This document shows positions 32,722-41,742 of a DNA stretch of 64,000 bases, piece after piece. The stretch covers positions 1,612,001 through 1,676,000 of the forward strand of contig OZ257246.1 in the NCBI GenBank assembly GCA_965279595.1, given 5' to 3'. A model generated the notes under the pieces. The model was not told the origin of the DNA and did not search any database. It was given only the letters and a program-made list of their open reading frames with translations. Made by a program: the position numbers and the translations under genes. Each line of letters begins with the position of its first letter. Positions within the stretch are counted from its first letter, which is position 1. The DNA comes from CAIKLP01 sp965279595. Its GTDB lineage: Bacteria; Bacteroidota; Bacteroidia; Sphingobacteriales; Sphingobacteriaceae.

Positions 32722-33369
32722 CTAATCTACTAAGCCTTGTTGAATAGCATATTTTACTAGTCCAGCAATGTTTTTCACATTCAATTTTCCTATTAAATTT
32801 TTTCTATGAGTTTCAACTGTATGAAAACTTATAAATAGTTTATCTGCAATTTCGTGAGTTGTGAATTCTTGGGCAATTAATTTTAAAACATCTTTTTCTC
32901 GCTCAGTTAATTCAACTATTAAGGAATGATTTTCAGCGTGCTTCTTTTTTTGTAAGCCCTCCATAATTCGCTCTGTAACTTCTTTGCTGAAATAAGATTC
33001 GCCTGAAATTATTTTTTCAATTGCCTCTTGTAATTCTTCTTTACCTGTATTTTTAAGTATATATCCATGTGCACCTGCTCTCAATAGTTTTTCTATATAT
33101 TCACGAGTGTTGAACATGGTTAACATAGCAATTTTTATTTCAGGATATAACTGACGTACTTGTTTTGTTGTTTCTATTCCATCTAAAATAGGCATGTTGA
33201 CATCCATTAAAATTATATCAACTTCTTGTGTTTTGAGAATATCCAATAGTTGTAAGCCATTGGTAGCTTCACCCACAATATTCATATTTTTCATTGTTTT
33301 TACAATTGATTTAATGCCATCAATAAACATTTGATGATCATCAGCAATGATTATTTTAATCATATTCAA
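32722..33369 (-). CDS. NarL/FixJ-family response regulator
   Basis: A 215-residue regulator. The receiver has acidic pocket IADDHQMF and phosphoacceptor Asp in IILMDVNMPILDG. The C-terminal LuxR-type HTH is ELTEREKDVLKLIAQEFTTH, EIADKLFISFHTVETHRKNL, IGKLNVKNIAGLVKYAI. It is the partner of the HisKA_3-type kinase immediately upstream (1 bp between the genes). The location next to the stress island is suggestive, but no binding site for it can be assigned. Confidence 0.93.
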   Translation of the reverse strand: MNMIKIIIADDHQMFIDGIKSIVKTMKNMNIVGEATNGLQLLDILKTQEVDIILMDVNMPILDGIETTKQVRQLYPEIKIAMLTMFNTREYIEKLLRAGAHGYILKNTGKEELQEAIEKIISGESYFSKEVTERIMEGLQKKKHAENHSLIVELTEREKDVLKLIAQEFTTHEIADKLFISFHTVETHRKNLIGKLNVKNIAGLVKYAIQQGLVD

Positions 33370-33370
33370 T

Positions 33371-35299
33371 TTATTTTAATGGTATATCAATAATTGAAAT
33401 GGTTCCAATGCCAATATTGGAATCAATATTATATGTGCCGTTTAATTTGCTTGCTCTAGCAGATAAATTACCTAAGCCCAAGCCTCCATTTTTCTTTTTT
33501 TCTTCTACATCAAATCCAATTCCATCATCTTCTATAGTTATGTTTAATGAATCTTCTAATTGATTCAATTGAATTATAATACTTTTAGCCTTGGCGTGTT
33601 TTAAAATATTATTGATAATTTCTTGAATCATTCTATAAATATTAATTTCAGTTTGCTGGTCAAGCCGTTCTTTTGCACCATATATTAATAGTTTGCATTG
33701 AATCAATTTGCTTTCATTGATACTTTCACATAATTCATCAAGGGCAACAGTTAGTCCAAAGGTAGCCACCATTCCTGTACTTAGGTTATGAGAAATTCTC
33801 CTTACTTCAATACATGCTTCATCTAATAAACTATTTGCTTTTTCATATTGTTTAGATTGATCATCTTGAGCTCGGTCTATTTTAGTTTCAAGCGTTGAAA
33901 ATAGTAACTTTACTGTTGAAAGCATGCTACCTAACCTATCATGTAAATCAGTTGCTATTCTTTGTCTTTCTACTTCTTGTCCTTCAATCATTGCATTGTA
34001 TGACTTAATTTCTTGTTCACTTAATAAATTTTCAATTCTTTTTTGAGCTATTACTTCTTGTTGTTTATTTATTTTATTTCGTTGAAAGTAATATAAAATG
34101 AAAATGATTAAACTAATTAATAGTAATACAGATCCAATAATGAAAAAATTGCGTTCTGCTACTTTAGCTTTATTTTCTTGGGCTAATAAGTTAATTTGTT
34201 GTTCTTTCTTCTCTGTTTGATATTTTGTTTGCATTTCTGCAATTTGACTTACTTTTTCAGAATTCAATAATGAATCATTGAGTGTCGAATAAGCTACATG
34301 AAAATGATAAGCTTTTAAATAGTTTCCTTTTAATGCATAGGCATCAGAAAGTAATTCATAAGATCTTTTAATTCGATGTTGATCTTTGATTGTTCTGGCA
34401 ATAGTTATACTTTTATTTAGATAATAAATAGCGCTATCAGCTTCTTTTATATCAATGAATAAATTAGCAAGATTGAAATAACCCAATGCAAGTTCATTTA
34501 CCAATCCTAAATCTTGATATCCTTGAATTGATTGCTTATAGTAGGACTTTGCGAGTTGATGATTGTTTAGTTCATGGTAACACAAAGCCAAGAAATTATA
34601 TATTTTCGCTTGATAAGTATCGTTATTTAAACTTTTGTTTAATTGATTGGCAATTAAAAAATATTTTAATGCAATTTCATTTTTACTATTGAGAAAATTT
34701 AAATTTCCATATTCAACATTGATTTGAAAAAGCATGCTGCTATCTTTTAAATTGCTGAAAATAGGAAGTGCTTTATCTAAATAAGTTTTGGCAGTATTGA
34801 AGTTTCCATATTGTGTATATAAATGAGCCAGTTCAACAAATATTACTGCAATTTTACTTGAATCTTTTGTTAAGTCAGAATAGCGTAAAGCTTCAAATAA
34901 ATAATAAAATGAAGAATCTCTTGCACCTAAATCTCGAAAAACATAACTCATGCCTTTGCATATTCCAGAAGCACCATGATAGTCATTTAATTTCTTCCGA
35001 ATATTTAGGCCTTCATGATAATATAAAAGGGAAGAATCATTTTTCCCTTTTATATTCATGATGGCTGCCATTCTCATAAAAGCCATTCCAATGCCAGCTA
35101 AATAATTTGATTTTTTACTGATCAAATATCCTTTTTGAGCTAAGCGAAAAGAGGAATCTAAATCATAATCCTGGATTTCCATAGCTTCGATAAAAATTGC
35201 TCGAATGGCCATGGTATCTACCTTTGCGGCGTTTGCTTCATTGGGTTTCAGCAAAAATAAATTTACAAGAATGACGGCTATTAAAATTTTGTTAAGCAT
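33371..35299 (-). CDS. TPR-containing sensor histidine kinase (HisKA_3 type)
   Basis: A 642-residue kinase with a signal-peptide-like N-terminus (residues 1-24), TPR repeats from about 50 to 345 in the periplasm (YLDKALPIFSNLKDSSMLFQ, AKSYYKQSIQGYQDLGLVNE, SAIYYLNKSITIARTIKDQH), a coiled coil, one membrane segment (384-405), a HisKA_3 domain with His453 (QRIATDLHDRLGSMLSTVKL) and a HATPase_c domain ending GGLGLGNLSARASKLNGTY. This is the common Bacteroidota partner of NarL-type regulators. The ligand of the TPR part is unknown. It follows a gene of unknown function by 13 bp. Confidence 0.92.
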   Translation of the reverse strand: MLNKILIAVILVNLFLLKPNEANAAKVDTMAIRAIFIEAMEIQDYDLDSSFRLAQKGYLISKKSNYLAGIGMAFMRMAAIMNIKGKNDSSLLYYHEGLNIRKKLNDYHGASGICKGMSYVFRDLGARDSSFYYLFEALRYSDLTKDSSKIAVIFVELAHLYTQYGNFNTAKTYLDKALPIFSNLKDSSMLFQINVEYGNLNFLNSKNEIALKYFLIANQLNKSLNNDTYQAKIYNFLALCYHELNNHQLAKSYYKQSIQGYQDLGLVNELALGYFNLANLFIDIKEADSAIYYLNKSITIARTIKDQHRIKRSYELLSDAYALKGNYLKAYHFHVAYSTLNDSLLNSEKVSQIAEMQTKYQTEKKEQQINLLAQENKAKVAERNFFIIGSVLLLISLIIFILYYFQRNKINKQQEVIAQKRIENLLSEQEIKSYNAMIEGQEVERQRIATDLHDRLGSMLSTVKLLFSTLETKIDRAQDDQSKQYEKANSLLDEACIEVRRISHNLSTGMVATFGLTVALDELCESINESKLIQCKLLIYGAKERLDQQTEINIYRMIQEIINNILKHAKAKSIIIQLNQLEDSLNITIEDDGIGFDVEEKKKNGGLGLGNLSARASKLNGTYNIDSNIGIGTISIIDIPLK

Positions 35300-35312
35300 T
35301 TTATTGATTTGG

Positions 35313-36074
35313 TTAATCGGTTGCTACTGATAATGAAGCTTTATAAACAATGTCTGGGCGATACATATCAATACCTCCATATAACAGTATTCCTTTTGTT
35401 GGATTATCTACAAAAACTGCAATATAGGTGGCTGTTTTTGGGTCCGATTCACCATCGTATGAACCAGGAATAGAAGAATAGATTATACAAGTTGAAGCCG
35501 GATTGGTACCTGGTACTTTTTCACTTTTTAATTCATTGACATTAACGAGTGAAGCTGGACCTGCAATTTCATTGCTAGGAAATTCTGCTAAAGCGCCAAC
35601 AAAATAAGTACCTGGATTTGTTTCTGATTCAATTACAAATTGTCTACCTGAACAATCATAATATGCAGGTGCTGGAGTGGTAGTTTCCGTTGCTACATTT
35701 GTTACACTGCCTCCAGTCCAAGGAAGTTGATTTGTTTTAATTCCAGAGGTATCACTTTTTTTATCTGTTGATTTTGCTTTAAATGAAACGTGTGTAATAT
35801 TTGGAGTTGTAGTTATCCCATCTGCATTCAACGCCATATATGGGGTTAATAAATAAGTTTTAGTTGTTCCATCAGTACTGGCTGGTAAATCATAATCATT
35901 AGTGGTATAAGTAAGCACATTATTTACAATGGTAGGTACAATTGAACTAGGGTCAGGGTATTGGCTTGGATTATCTGGATCAAATGGTAAATCCATTAAT
36001 ACACAATAAAAATATTGTCTAAGATTTTTGGTCGATTGGAATAGGACCAATCTTGGTTTTAGGTTGTTTGCCAT
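35313..36074 (-). CDS. Protein of unknown function upstream of a two-component system
   Basis: A 253-residue protein without signal peptide (MANNLKPRLVLFQSTKNLRQ). It is Thr-, Pro- and Asn-rich (DPDNPSQYPDPSSIVPTIVN, VATETTTPAPAYYDCSGRQF), probably beta-structured, with two Cys. No family is recognised; it has a faint look of a structural or tail-type protein, but I would not assign it. The kinase gene starts 13 bp after its stop, so the three genes probably form one operon, and it may modulate or depend on that signalling pair. Confidence 0.6.
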   Translation of the reverse strand: MANNLKPRLVLFQSTKNLRQYFYCVLMDLPFDPDNPSQYPDPSSIVPTIVNNVLTYTTNDYDLPASTDGTTKTYLLTPYMALNADGITTTPNITHVSFKAKSTDKKSDTSGIKTNQLPWTGGSVTNVATETTTPAPAYYDCSGRQFVIESETNPGTYFVGALAEFPSNEIAGPASLVNVNELKSEKVPGTNPASTCIIYSSIPGSYDGESDPKTATYIAVFVDNPTKGILLYGGIDMYRPDIVYKASLSVATD

Positions 36075-36138
36075 AATTTTAGTTTTTGGGTTAAGGGTTA
36101 GTTTAATTTAAATTACATAAATGTTTTTTAAAACAAGA

Positions 36139-36549
36139 TTATTCTTTAGCAATTACACCTATTGTGGAGATTTTATCAGGGTTGTATTGTTTAACAATAT
36201 TAGAATAGATGCGATGGCCGTCCATTAAAACTAGGATTATTCTATAGTAACTAATAGAATCTTCGTTTGCTAAATCTTCCAGGCAATATGATTTTGGTAA
36301 GATGGTTGAGCTTGAAGCATTTTTAATCAATATACTATTGAAATTAACCGTGTCAATTGATTTCTCAATTATAAAATAGGAAGTATTTACTTCTCTGCCT
36401 GCAGTCCATATCAGTGATTGATTTTCATCTTCATCAATTTGAATGATGGCGTTTACAGTATTAGAGTGGTGATTTTTTGTTTGAGCTGAAACTTGATTAA
36501 TGTTTAAAAAAGCAACAACTAGAGCGAGCATTTTAATGTAATTTTTCAT
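36139..36549 (-). CDS. Small secreted protein, paralog of the gene at 44990
   Basis: A 136-residue protein with a signal peptide (MKNYIKMLALVVAFLNINQVSAQ). The mature part resembles the fibronectin-like module that often precedes T9SS domains: LIWTAGREVNTSYFIIEKSI, DTVNFNSILIKNASS, YYRIILVLMDGHRIYSNIV. Here it stands alone without a sorting domain. It is related to the 137-residue protein at 44990-45403, and the two share a promoter motif (see 36591-36664). Function unknown. Confidence 0.68.
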   Translation of the reverse strand: MKNYIKMLALVVAFLNINQVSAQTKNHHSNTVNAIIQIDEDENQSLIWTAGREVNTSYFIIEKSIDTVNFNSILIKNASSSTILPKSYCLEDLANEDSISYYRIILVLMDGHRIYSNIVKQYNPDKISTIGVIAKE

Positions 36550-36590
36550 TTCTTTTTTTCTTTAGTTTCAAAATGATTGAATGAACAATA

Positions 36591-36664
36591 CAAATGTAAG
36601 CTCATGAAATAGCCCAAACATCACTAGAACCATTGAAAAAAAGAACTCACTGAATTCAGTGAGT
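36591..36664 (-). promoter_or_regulatory. Promoter with 20-bp palindrome, shared with the paralog at 45403
   Basis: A perfect 20-bp palindrome lies at 36645-36664 (half ACTCACTGAA). On the minus strand, TTCAATG follows at 36637-36631 and the -7 box TACATTTG at 36598-36591. The same elements with identical spacing occur upstream of the paralog. Confidence 0.65.
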
Positions 36665-36715
36665 ATATGGGAAGAAATATAGGAATACACAGAATAGAGC
36701 TATTCTGATAGGTAT

Positions 36716-36750
36716 AAAAAAAATGCCTCGGCTATATCAACAACCGAGGC
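36716..36750 (-). terminator. Terminator of the electron-transfer operon
   Basis: GCCTCGG (36725-36731) pairs with CCGAGGC (36744-36750). On the minus strand the hairpin is followed by ATTTTTTTT. It lies 24 bp after the cytochrome c stop. Confidence 0.88.
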
Positions 36751-36773
36751 AAAATATAAAAATGAAAAAAAAA

Positions 36774-37193
36774 CTATAAAGTTCTCATGTAATTGACAAT
36801 GCTCCACAATTCCTCATCGTCAGTAATTTTCTTTTTAAATGATGGCATATCCTTGCGCCCTTCTTTGATTTTGTAAAGCATTTCTCCATCTGTTTGTGAT
36901 TGGAATTCTTTTTTACTAAAATCACCACAATCAGTATCAAGTTCTTTTGATTTGGTACCATCACCTAGACCTTTTGTTCCATGGCATGATTTACAATGCT
37001 TCACATACAAAGTTTTTCCAGTTGCAATACTTTCTGCTCCCTTAACTGGATTCTTCATTTTTTTTGCTGTTTCAGGAACTGGCCAAGGTTTCGGCCCATC
37101 TGGAGCTGAAAAATTATAAGCCAGCGCAAAACTGCAAATGAAAACAAATACCATTGTCAGTATGGTTAAATTAATTCTTTTTGATTTTTTCAT
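36774..37193 (-). CDS. Monohaem cytochrome c
   Basis: A 139-residue protein with an N-terminal signal or anchor helix (INLTILTMVFVFICSFALAY) and a class-I cytochrome c domain: haem-binding CKSCH in LYVKHCKSCHGTKGLGDGTK, and a candidate axial Met in DMPSFKKKITDDEELWSIVN. It should be a periplasmic electron carrier. It is the last gene of a nine-gene operon with an NrfD/Fe-S pair, so it could feed electrons to or take them from that membrane module. Confidence 0.9.
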   Translation of the reverse strand: MKKSKRINLTILTMVFVFICSFALAYNFSAPDGPKPWPVPETAKKMKNPVKGAESIATGKTLYVKHCKSCHGTKGLGDGTKSKELDTDCGDFSKKEFQSQTDGEMLYKIKEGRKDMPSFKKKITDDEELWSIVNYMRTL

Positions 37194-37221
37194 ATTTTTA
37201 AGATTAAAGTGTTAATTATAA

Positions 37222-38121
37222 TTAGACGTTCCCTGCTTTTTTTAGTTTGAATAGTAAACTAATAAGGTAAATTATCAATCCCCATATTACTGTAATGATA
37301 CTCACTGATGCTACTACTAAGGGTATTGGAGCATTATTTCCTGGTGACCATAAAGTTCTTTCAATAGCTTTATTAGCATAAGGTAAAATAGTCCATGGTA
37401 TAGTTTGACTTACTTCTAGTTTTCCATCATTTTCTGGATCTTCAAATCTTGCAATGATAGTTAATTTACCATCTGAAGTGCCTATGATATCTGAAGGAAT
37501 TTCGGCAGTGTATTCACCATTTTCATCAGTCATGGCTCCTTCTTCTGCAAAAGGAAACTCACCAAATGTTCTATCTACAAAAAGTTTAATTTCAGTTTCA
37601 GCCAATGGTGTTTGTACTCCATCAATCATTTTTGAAAGTTTGATGGTGGCTGATTTTGTTGAATCTAAATTATTAATACTCAAATTAATTTGCACATCAG
37701 AAATGATAGTTTCTGCCTCTGCATCCTCATATCTCAAATCGCTATTTGAAGTTGCTAAAAAATGAAATTCTTTTAGATCTTTTGTGCGACTATTAAATGT
37801 TTTGGTAAATGTAAATTCAGCAATACCATCTTCATTTGTAACCACATTGCCCATCCAACCTAAGGCAGTAAGGGTATCATATTTTTTTATTTCATTCAAA
37901 TATAAATTGACAATTAAATTTTTTACTGAAATTCTTTTACCATCAACTTTAGTATCAACATTAACTTTTACTTTTTTGATGCCATTGATAACTTCATATT
38001 TTATGCTCATGGATACTGATTGTTTTTCTTCTGTACTTTGAGCAATAACTTTCAGTGCACTTAATAATAATACAATAAGTAGAAGAGAAATATTTTTTTG
38101 AATGCTAGGTATATTTTTCAT
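37222..38121 (-). CDS. Membrane-anchored periplasmic protein with Ig-like domains, unknown function
   Basis: A 299-residue protein with a signal peptide (residues 1-27), a beta-rich periplasmic part with two Ig-like/CNA-B-like segments (KRISVKNLIVNLYLNE, GIAEFTFTKTF; TDENGEYTAEIPSDIIGTSD) and a C-terminal membrane helix (LVVASVSIITVIWGLIIYLI). It sits between NrfD (2 bp away) and the cytochrome c gene, so it is probably an accessory or scaffold protein of the same complex. The family is not recognised. Confidence 0.65.
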   Translation of the reverse strand: MKNIPSIQKNISLLLIVLLLSALKVIAQSTEEKQSVSMSIKYEVINGIKKVKVNVDTKVDGKRISVKNLIVNLYLNEIKKYDTLTALGWMGNVVTNEDGIAEFTFTKTFNSRTKDLKEFHFLATSNSDLRYEDAEAETIISDVQINLSINNLDSTKSATIKLSKMIDGVQTPLAETEIKLFVDRTFGEFPFAEEGAMTDENGEYTAEIPSDIIGTSDGKLTIIARFEDPENDGKLEVSQTIPWTILPYANKAIERTLWSPGNNAPIPLVVASVSIITVIWGLIIYLISLLFKLKKAGNV

Positions 38122-38123
38122 AT

Positions 38124-39488
38124 CTATTTATTTAAATGTTTATAAATCGTACTATGTGGTATATCTCTTTCTTCTGCTAATTCCCAAATGGAAATAATCG
38201 GGAAATATCTGATGAATAGTGTTATCAATAATAAAGCGCCAGCTAAAGAAGCTGATGTAATAGACCATTCAGCAAATGTAGGATTGTAATGTTTTGCTGA
38301 TTCAGCAACACCTGAAATTGGTGTTAGAGGATTGAGCATAGTAGGGATAACAATTAAATATCTTTTAAACCATGCACCTAGTATTACAAATATCGACATA
38401 ATAAAAATAGGAACTGGTTTTCTTCCTTTTCTGAATAGTAATACAATAATTGGAATGATCATTCCAATTATCTGAACTGACCAAAACATAGGAGCGAAGT
38501 GCCCTGTAAATAAATCTTTTAGATGTTCAGCTTCTTCACCTTTCATTTTATAGCCTGGAATAAAATATTCATTCACTGAAAAATATAGGTAAACAAAAGA
38601 AAGTAATACCAATAATTTACCCATTCTATCAAAATGTTTATCAGTAAAATAGGCATCATAATTTTTATAGAATTTTCTTAAGATGAACATGGCTGCTATG
38701 ACCGCTGCCGCTCCTACCATAAATGCACCAGCTACAAAGTATGCACCAAAGTTTGTGCTATCCCAACCTGGTCTGTATGTTGTTGCAAACAACCATGATG
38801 TTACCGTGTGAATACTTAATGCAACTGGAATAATCATGATGGAAAGAATGGTTACTGCCTTTGTCACTAAAGAATATTGAGTATCATTATTTTTCCAATT
38901 CAATGATAATATGCGATACATTTTTTGTTGCCATTTAGGAATGTCCTTTAAATGATCTCTACAATATGCTATTCCTGGTATCAATGGAAAATATAATAAC
39001 AGCATACTGATGGTCATGTAAGTCATAACCACAATTACATCCCAAACAATTGGTGATTGAATTCTTCCATAAATAAACATGTTTAGCAGTCGATCAGGTC
39101 GGCCCATATCAACAATAATAATTAAGCCAGCAAAAATAATTGCTGAAACTGCAATCACTTCTGAAATTCTGGTTAAAGGTGCTCTCCATTTTACATTAAG
39201 TAAATGAAGTACTGCTGACATTAATGATCCAACTAAACTAATAGCAACAAAGAATACAAAATTGGAAATGTAAATTCCCCATGAAACCGTATCAGTTAAA
39301 CCCGTTACGGTTAATCCATATCTTAATTGTTGAACGTAATTATATATACCGATAACAATGATGCTACATAGAATGCTTACCCATATAACTCCAGCTTTTT
39401 CAAATTTTTGAGGAAGTACATTTTCATTATACTGGTGAAGCATAAGTATAGCTTCTTCTTCATTATGTGGTTTTTCGAGATCTTTCAT
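38124..39488 (-). CDS. NrfD/PsrC-family quinone-interacting membrane subunit
   Basis: A 454-residue polytopic protein with about ten membrane helices (WVSILCSIIVIGIYNYV, YISNFVFFVAISLVGSLMSA, VIAVSAIIFAGLIIIVDMGR, FGAYFVAGAFMVGAAAVIAA, FWSVQIIGMIIPIIVLLF). WGIYISNFVFFVAIS and DMGRPDRLLNMFIYGRIQSP are typical of the NrfD family, as in PsrC, DmsC-like and ActC subunits. It exchanges electrons between the quinone pool and the Fe-S subunit encoded 16 bp upstream. No molybdopterin subunit is encoded nearby. Confidence 0.9.
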   Translation of the reverse strand: MKDLEKPHNEEEAILMLHQYNENVLPQKFEKAGVIWVSILCSIIVIGIYNYVQQLRYGLTVTGLTDTVSWGIYISNFVFFVAISLVGSLMSAVLHLLNVKWRAPLTRISEVIAVSAIIFAGLIIIVDMGRPDRLLNMFIYGRIQSPIVWDVIVVMTYMTISMLLLYFPLIPGIAYCRDHLKDIPKWQQKMYRILSLNWKNNDTQYSLVTKAVTILSIMIIPVALSIHTVTSWLFATTYRPGWDSTNFGAYFVAGAFMVGAAAVIAAMFILRKFYKNYDAYFTDKHFDRMGKLLVLLSFVYLYFSVNEYFIPGYKMKGEEAEHLKDLFTGHFAPMFWSVQIIGMIIPIIVLLFRKGRKPVPIFIMSIFVILGAWFKRYLIVIPTMLNPLTPISGVAESAKHYNPTFAEWSITSASLAGALLLITLFIRYFPIISIWELAEERDIPHSTIYKHLNK

Positions 39489-39504
39489 TTTTCAATGGGT
39501 TGAA

Positions 39505-40449
39505 TTAATTTTTAGAATCTGGATCAATTGCATCTGCTTCATCAAATGGGAAAAGTCTGTTTACTGCAGGTAAGTAATAAACACTAGGTTCAGTACCTAA
39601 AGCTTCCATATATCTATAACCAGCTTTATCTTTTAGTAGTTGTCTGAATTTTACAGTCTCATCACCATTACTTACCGTATCTTCATTGGCATCTCCAAAA
39701 TAGTAAACACCATTAGGGCATGCGGTAACGCAATGTGGAAGATTACCTTGTTTCAACATGTCTGGACAAAAATCACATTTTTCAACAGTACCTTTTTTCC
39801 TTGGTGTACTTGTTTCAGGTGAGTATTTAATGTCCATATAATTTTCTGGTTGAATAGGATCATCCCAATTAAATGTTCTTGTTGAATAGGGGCAAGCTGC
39901 CATGCAAAATCTACAGCCTATGCAACGTTCATTATCAATCAATACAAGTCCATCACTTCTTTTATAAGTTGCGTCAACTGGACAAACTTTTACACATGGA
40001 GGTTTGTCACAATGCAAGCAAGGCTTTGGCATCCAGTATGGAGCTGCTTCTTGAGCGTCTTGCATTTTATAAACTTTTAAGTATTTATCTTGTGCAGGAA
40101 GTAAGTGATGTTTCTCACATGCTTTTTGACATTTTTGTGCATTTTTACAACGCGACAAATCAATCACCATCACATATTTTTTTCCTGGTATACCTTCTCT
40201 TGATTCAAGTGGTGAAGCACTGCAACAACTTTTTGCAGCTTTCATTTGATTTTCATCCACTTCAACAATATTGCCTTCAGCGGTAAGTACTCTTACTTTT
40301 TCACCTGTAGGCAAATCATCAGAAAATACTTTTTTTAATCCACCTCCAGTGAGTGCAATACCGGCAGCAAGTACACCCAACCTCAAAAATCCTCTTCTAT
40401 CGGCTGGTTTGTTATTTTGCTTATTTTGATCTTCTAAGTTGGTTGACAT
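39505..40449 (-). CDS. Four-cluster ferredoxin-type subunit (DmsB/NrfC/PsrB-like), Tat signal
   Basis: A 314-residue protein with a twin-arginine signal (DRRGFLRLGVLAAGIALTGG). Cys groups for about four [4Fe-4S] clusters are seen: SRCKNAQKCQKACEKHH, KPCLHCDKPPCVKVCPVDAT, NERCIGCRFCMAACPYSTR, EKCDFCPDMLKQGNLPHCVTACP. It is the periplasmic electron-transfer partner of the NrfD subunit encoded downstream. A second CC pair lies at about residue 75 (SCCSASP). Direction of electron flow cannot be read from sequence. Confidence 0.92.
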   Translation of the reverse strand: MSTNLEDQNKQNNKPADRRGFLRLGVLAAGIALTGGGLKKVFSDDLPTGEKVRVLTAEGNIVEVDENQMKAAKSCCSASPLESREGIPGKKYVMVIDLSRCKNAQKCQKACEKHHLLPAQDKYLKVYKMQDAQEAAPYWMPKPCLHCDKPPCVKVCPVDATYKRSDGLVLIDNERCIGCRFCMAACPYSTRTFNWDDPIQPENYMDIKYSPETSTPRKKGTVEKCDFCPDMLKQGNLPHCVTACPNGVYYFGDANEDTVSNGDETVKFRQLLKDKAGYRYMEALGTEPSVYYLPAVNRLFPFDEADAIDPDSKN

Positions 40450-40479
40450 TTTTTTAAATTTTAGTCAAGTAAATTCTTT

Positions 40480-41355
40480 TTATAAATTCCAAAGTCTGGT
40501 AATGTTAAATCCAATTAACAAATCCTTTTTAGTATAGTCATTGGTATTGTACATTTCATTGTGTTGATTACTGATTGCTTCAGCAGTTCCAACAAATACT
40601 TGGAAAACGTGTGAACTCGTTGACGCTTCAAGGCCAATACTTAAATTTGGTTTTACTGCGATGGCATTCACATCCTGTTTAGTGAAATTATGGTCATATT
40701 CAAAAATAACAGACATTGCATCTTTGATTTTAACACGACCATTTACTGATACTCCAAATCCTGATCTTGTCATTAATGAATCGACCATATTGAAATAGGA
40801 GAAATTAGGAATAACTTGAACAGATATTTTTTTCGAAATTTTTCTAGCTAAAATTAATTCGTGATAATATGAAAGTCGGTTGGTGAATTTTGGATATAAG
40901 TCATCTCTTAAATCAACTGATGCATTTCCATAATAGGATGCACTTACAGGGATTGATCCTGAGCGGGTTTGTTTGATAATTGCATATTTCCAATTCACAT
41001 CTTGTATCTTATTATTTTTTGTAGTACCAATACCAATGATAAATTTGTCAGTTAATGAAAAACCTAAACCTATTCTAATATTTGAAGGAGCATATAATCC
41101 CAATAAATCGAATTCTTCTGAATTTAATTTTCCAAAACGATGTTGAATCATAAATTCTAAAGTGTGTTTGGTTGGAACCATCACTGTTTGATTATTCAAA
41201 ATGCATCCACTTTCAAATAAATCTTTTACAGGCCTATTATCTTTTTTAGGTTTAGCATCAATAGTTGAATCTTGTTCTTGAGAAAAAGTATTCGTCGAAC
41301 AAAACAGGATTACCAGGAGTGTAAGAAGTACTTTTATAGATTGATTAGTTTTCAT
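40480..41355 (-). CDS. DUF5777 beta-barrel protein
   Basis: A 291-residue protein with a signal peptide (TNQSIKVLLTLLVILFCSTN) and the DUF5777 pattern: MVPTKHTLEFMIQHRFGKLN, LGLYAPSNIRIGLGFSLTDK, FIIGIGTTKNNKIQDVNWKY, ending YTKKDLLIGFNITRLWNL with a terminal aromatic-hydrophobic strand. It is probably an outer-membrane barrel. DUF5777 genes recur beside YceI, cytochrome and NrfD genes, consistent with this operon. ATG at 41355 starts the signal; an upstream in-frame codon at 41406 overlaps the previous gene and is rejected. Confidence 0.82.
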   Translation of the reverse strand: MKTNQSIKVLLTLLVILFCSTNTFSQEQDSTIDAKPKKDNRPVKDLFESGCILNNQTVMVPTKHTLEFMIQHRFGKLNSEEFDLLGLYAPSNIRIGLGFSLTDKFIIGIGTTKNNKIQDVNWKYAIIKQTRSGSIPVSASYYGNASVDLRDDLYPKFTNRLSYYHELILARKISKKISVQVIPNFSYFNMVDSLMTRSGFGVSVNGRVKIKDAMSVIFEYDHNFTKQDVNAIAVKPNLSIGLEASTSSHVFQVFVGTAEAISNQHNEMYNTNDYTKKDLLIGFNITRLWNL

Positions 41356-41375
41356 AATATTTTCAATATTAAAAT

Positions 41376-41741
41376 TTAATTTTCTTGAGCTCCTTGTGTT
41401 ACCCACACGAGAAATTTATTGATATCTGATACTGGTAATTTGCTAGGTGGCATATTGGTGTTTAACTTTATCATCAAAATACTTTGAGAGGGAGTTGTTG
41501 TATCAACTAAGCCTTTATCTATCAAAGCAGAATATGATTGTCCTTCAACAAGTAAAGGTGATACAGAACCATTGTGACATCCACTTGATGCACATTTAGC
41601 CGTAAGTATAGGTTGTAAATCTTTAGCAAAACTTACAGATGCATTAGGGTCAAATACTGGTGGAATAAAGTATGCTTTTTCACATGATGACAGTAATGCA
41701 AAAAAGATGAGTGCGAAAGAAAATATCTTGATCAGTCTCAT
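41376..41741 (-). CDS. Small haem-binding lipoprotein (CX4CH)
   Basis: A 121-residue predicted lipoprotein (lipobox LSSC, then EKAYFIPPVF). It has one candidate haem site, KCASSGCHNG, which is CX4CH rather than the standard CXXCH, followed by TPSQSILMIKLNTNMPPSKLP with candidate axial Met residues. The layout SFAKDLQPILTAKC...W is usual for Bacteroidota c-type cytochrome lipoproteins of this kind. It lies 1 bp after the upstream haem protein gene. Confidence 0.75.
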   Translation of the reverse strand: MRLIKIFSFALIFFALLSSCEKAYFIPPVFDPNASVSFAKDLQPILTAKCASSGCHNGSVSPLLVEGQSYSALIDKGLVDTTTPSQSILMIKLNTNMPPSKLPVSDINKFLVWVTQGAQEN

Positions 41742-41742
41742 A

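Noticed and set aside
39873..40286. 137-codon plus-strand frame opposite the Fe-S subunit gene
   Set aside because: It is a mirror of a well-supported Cys-rich gene with no family match of its own.
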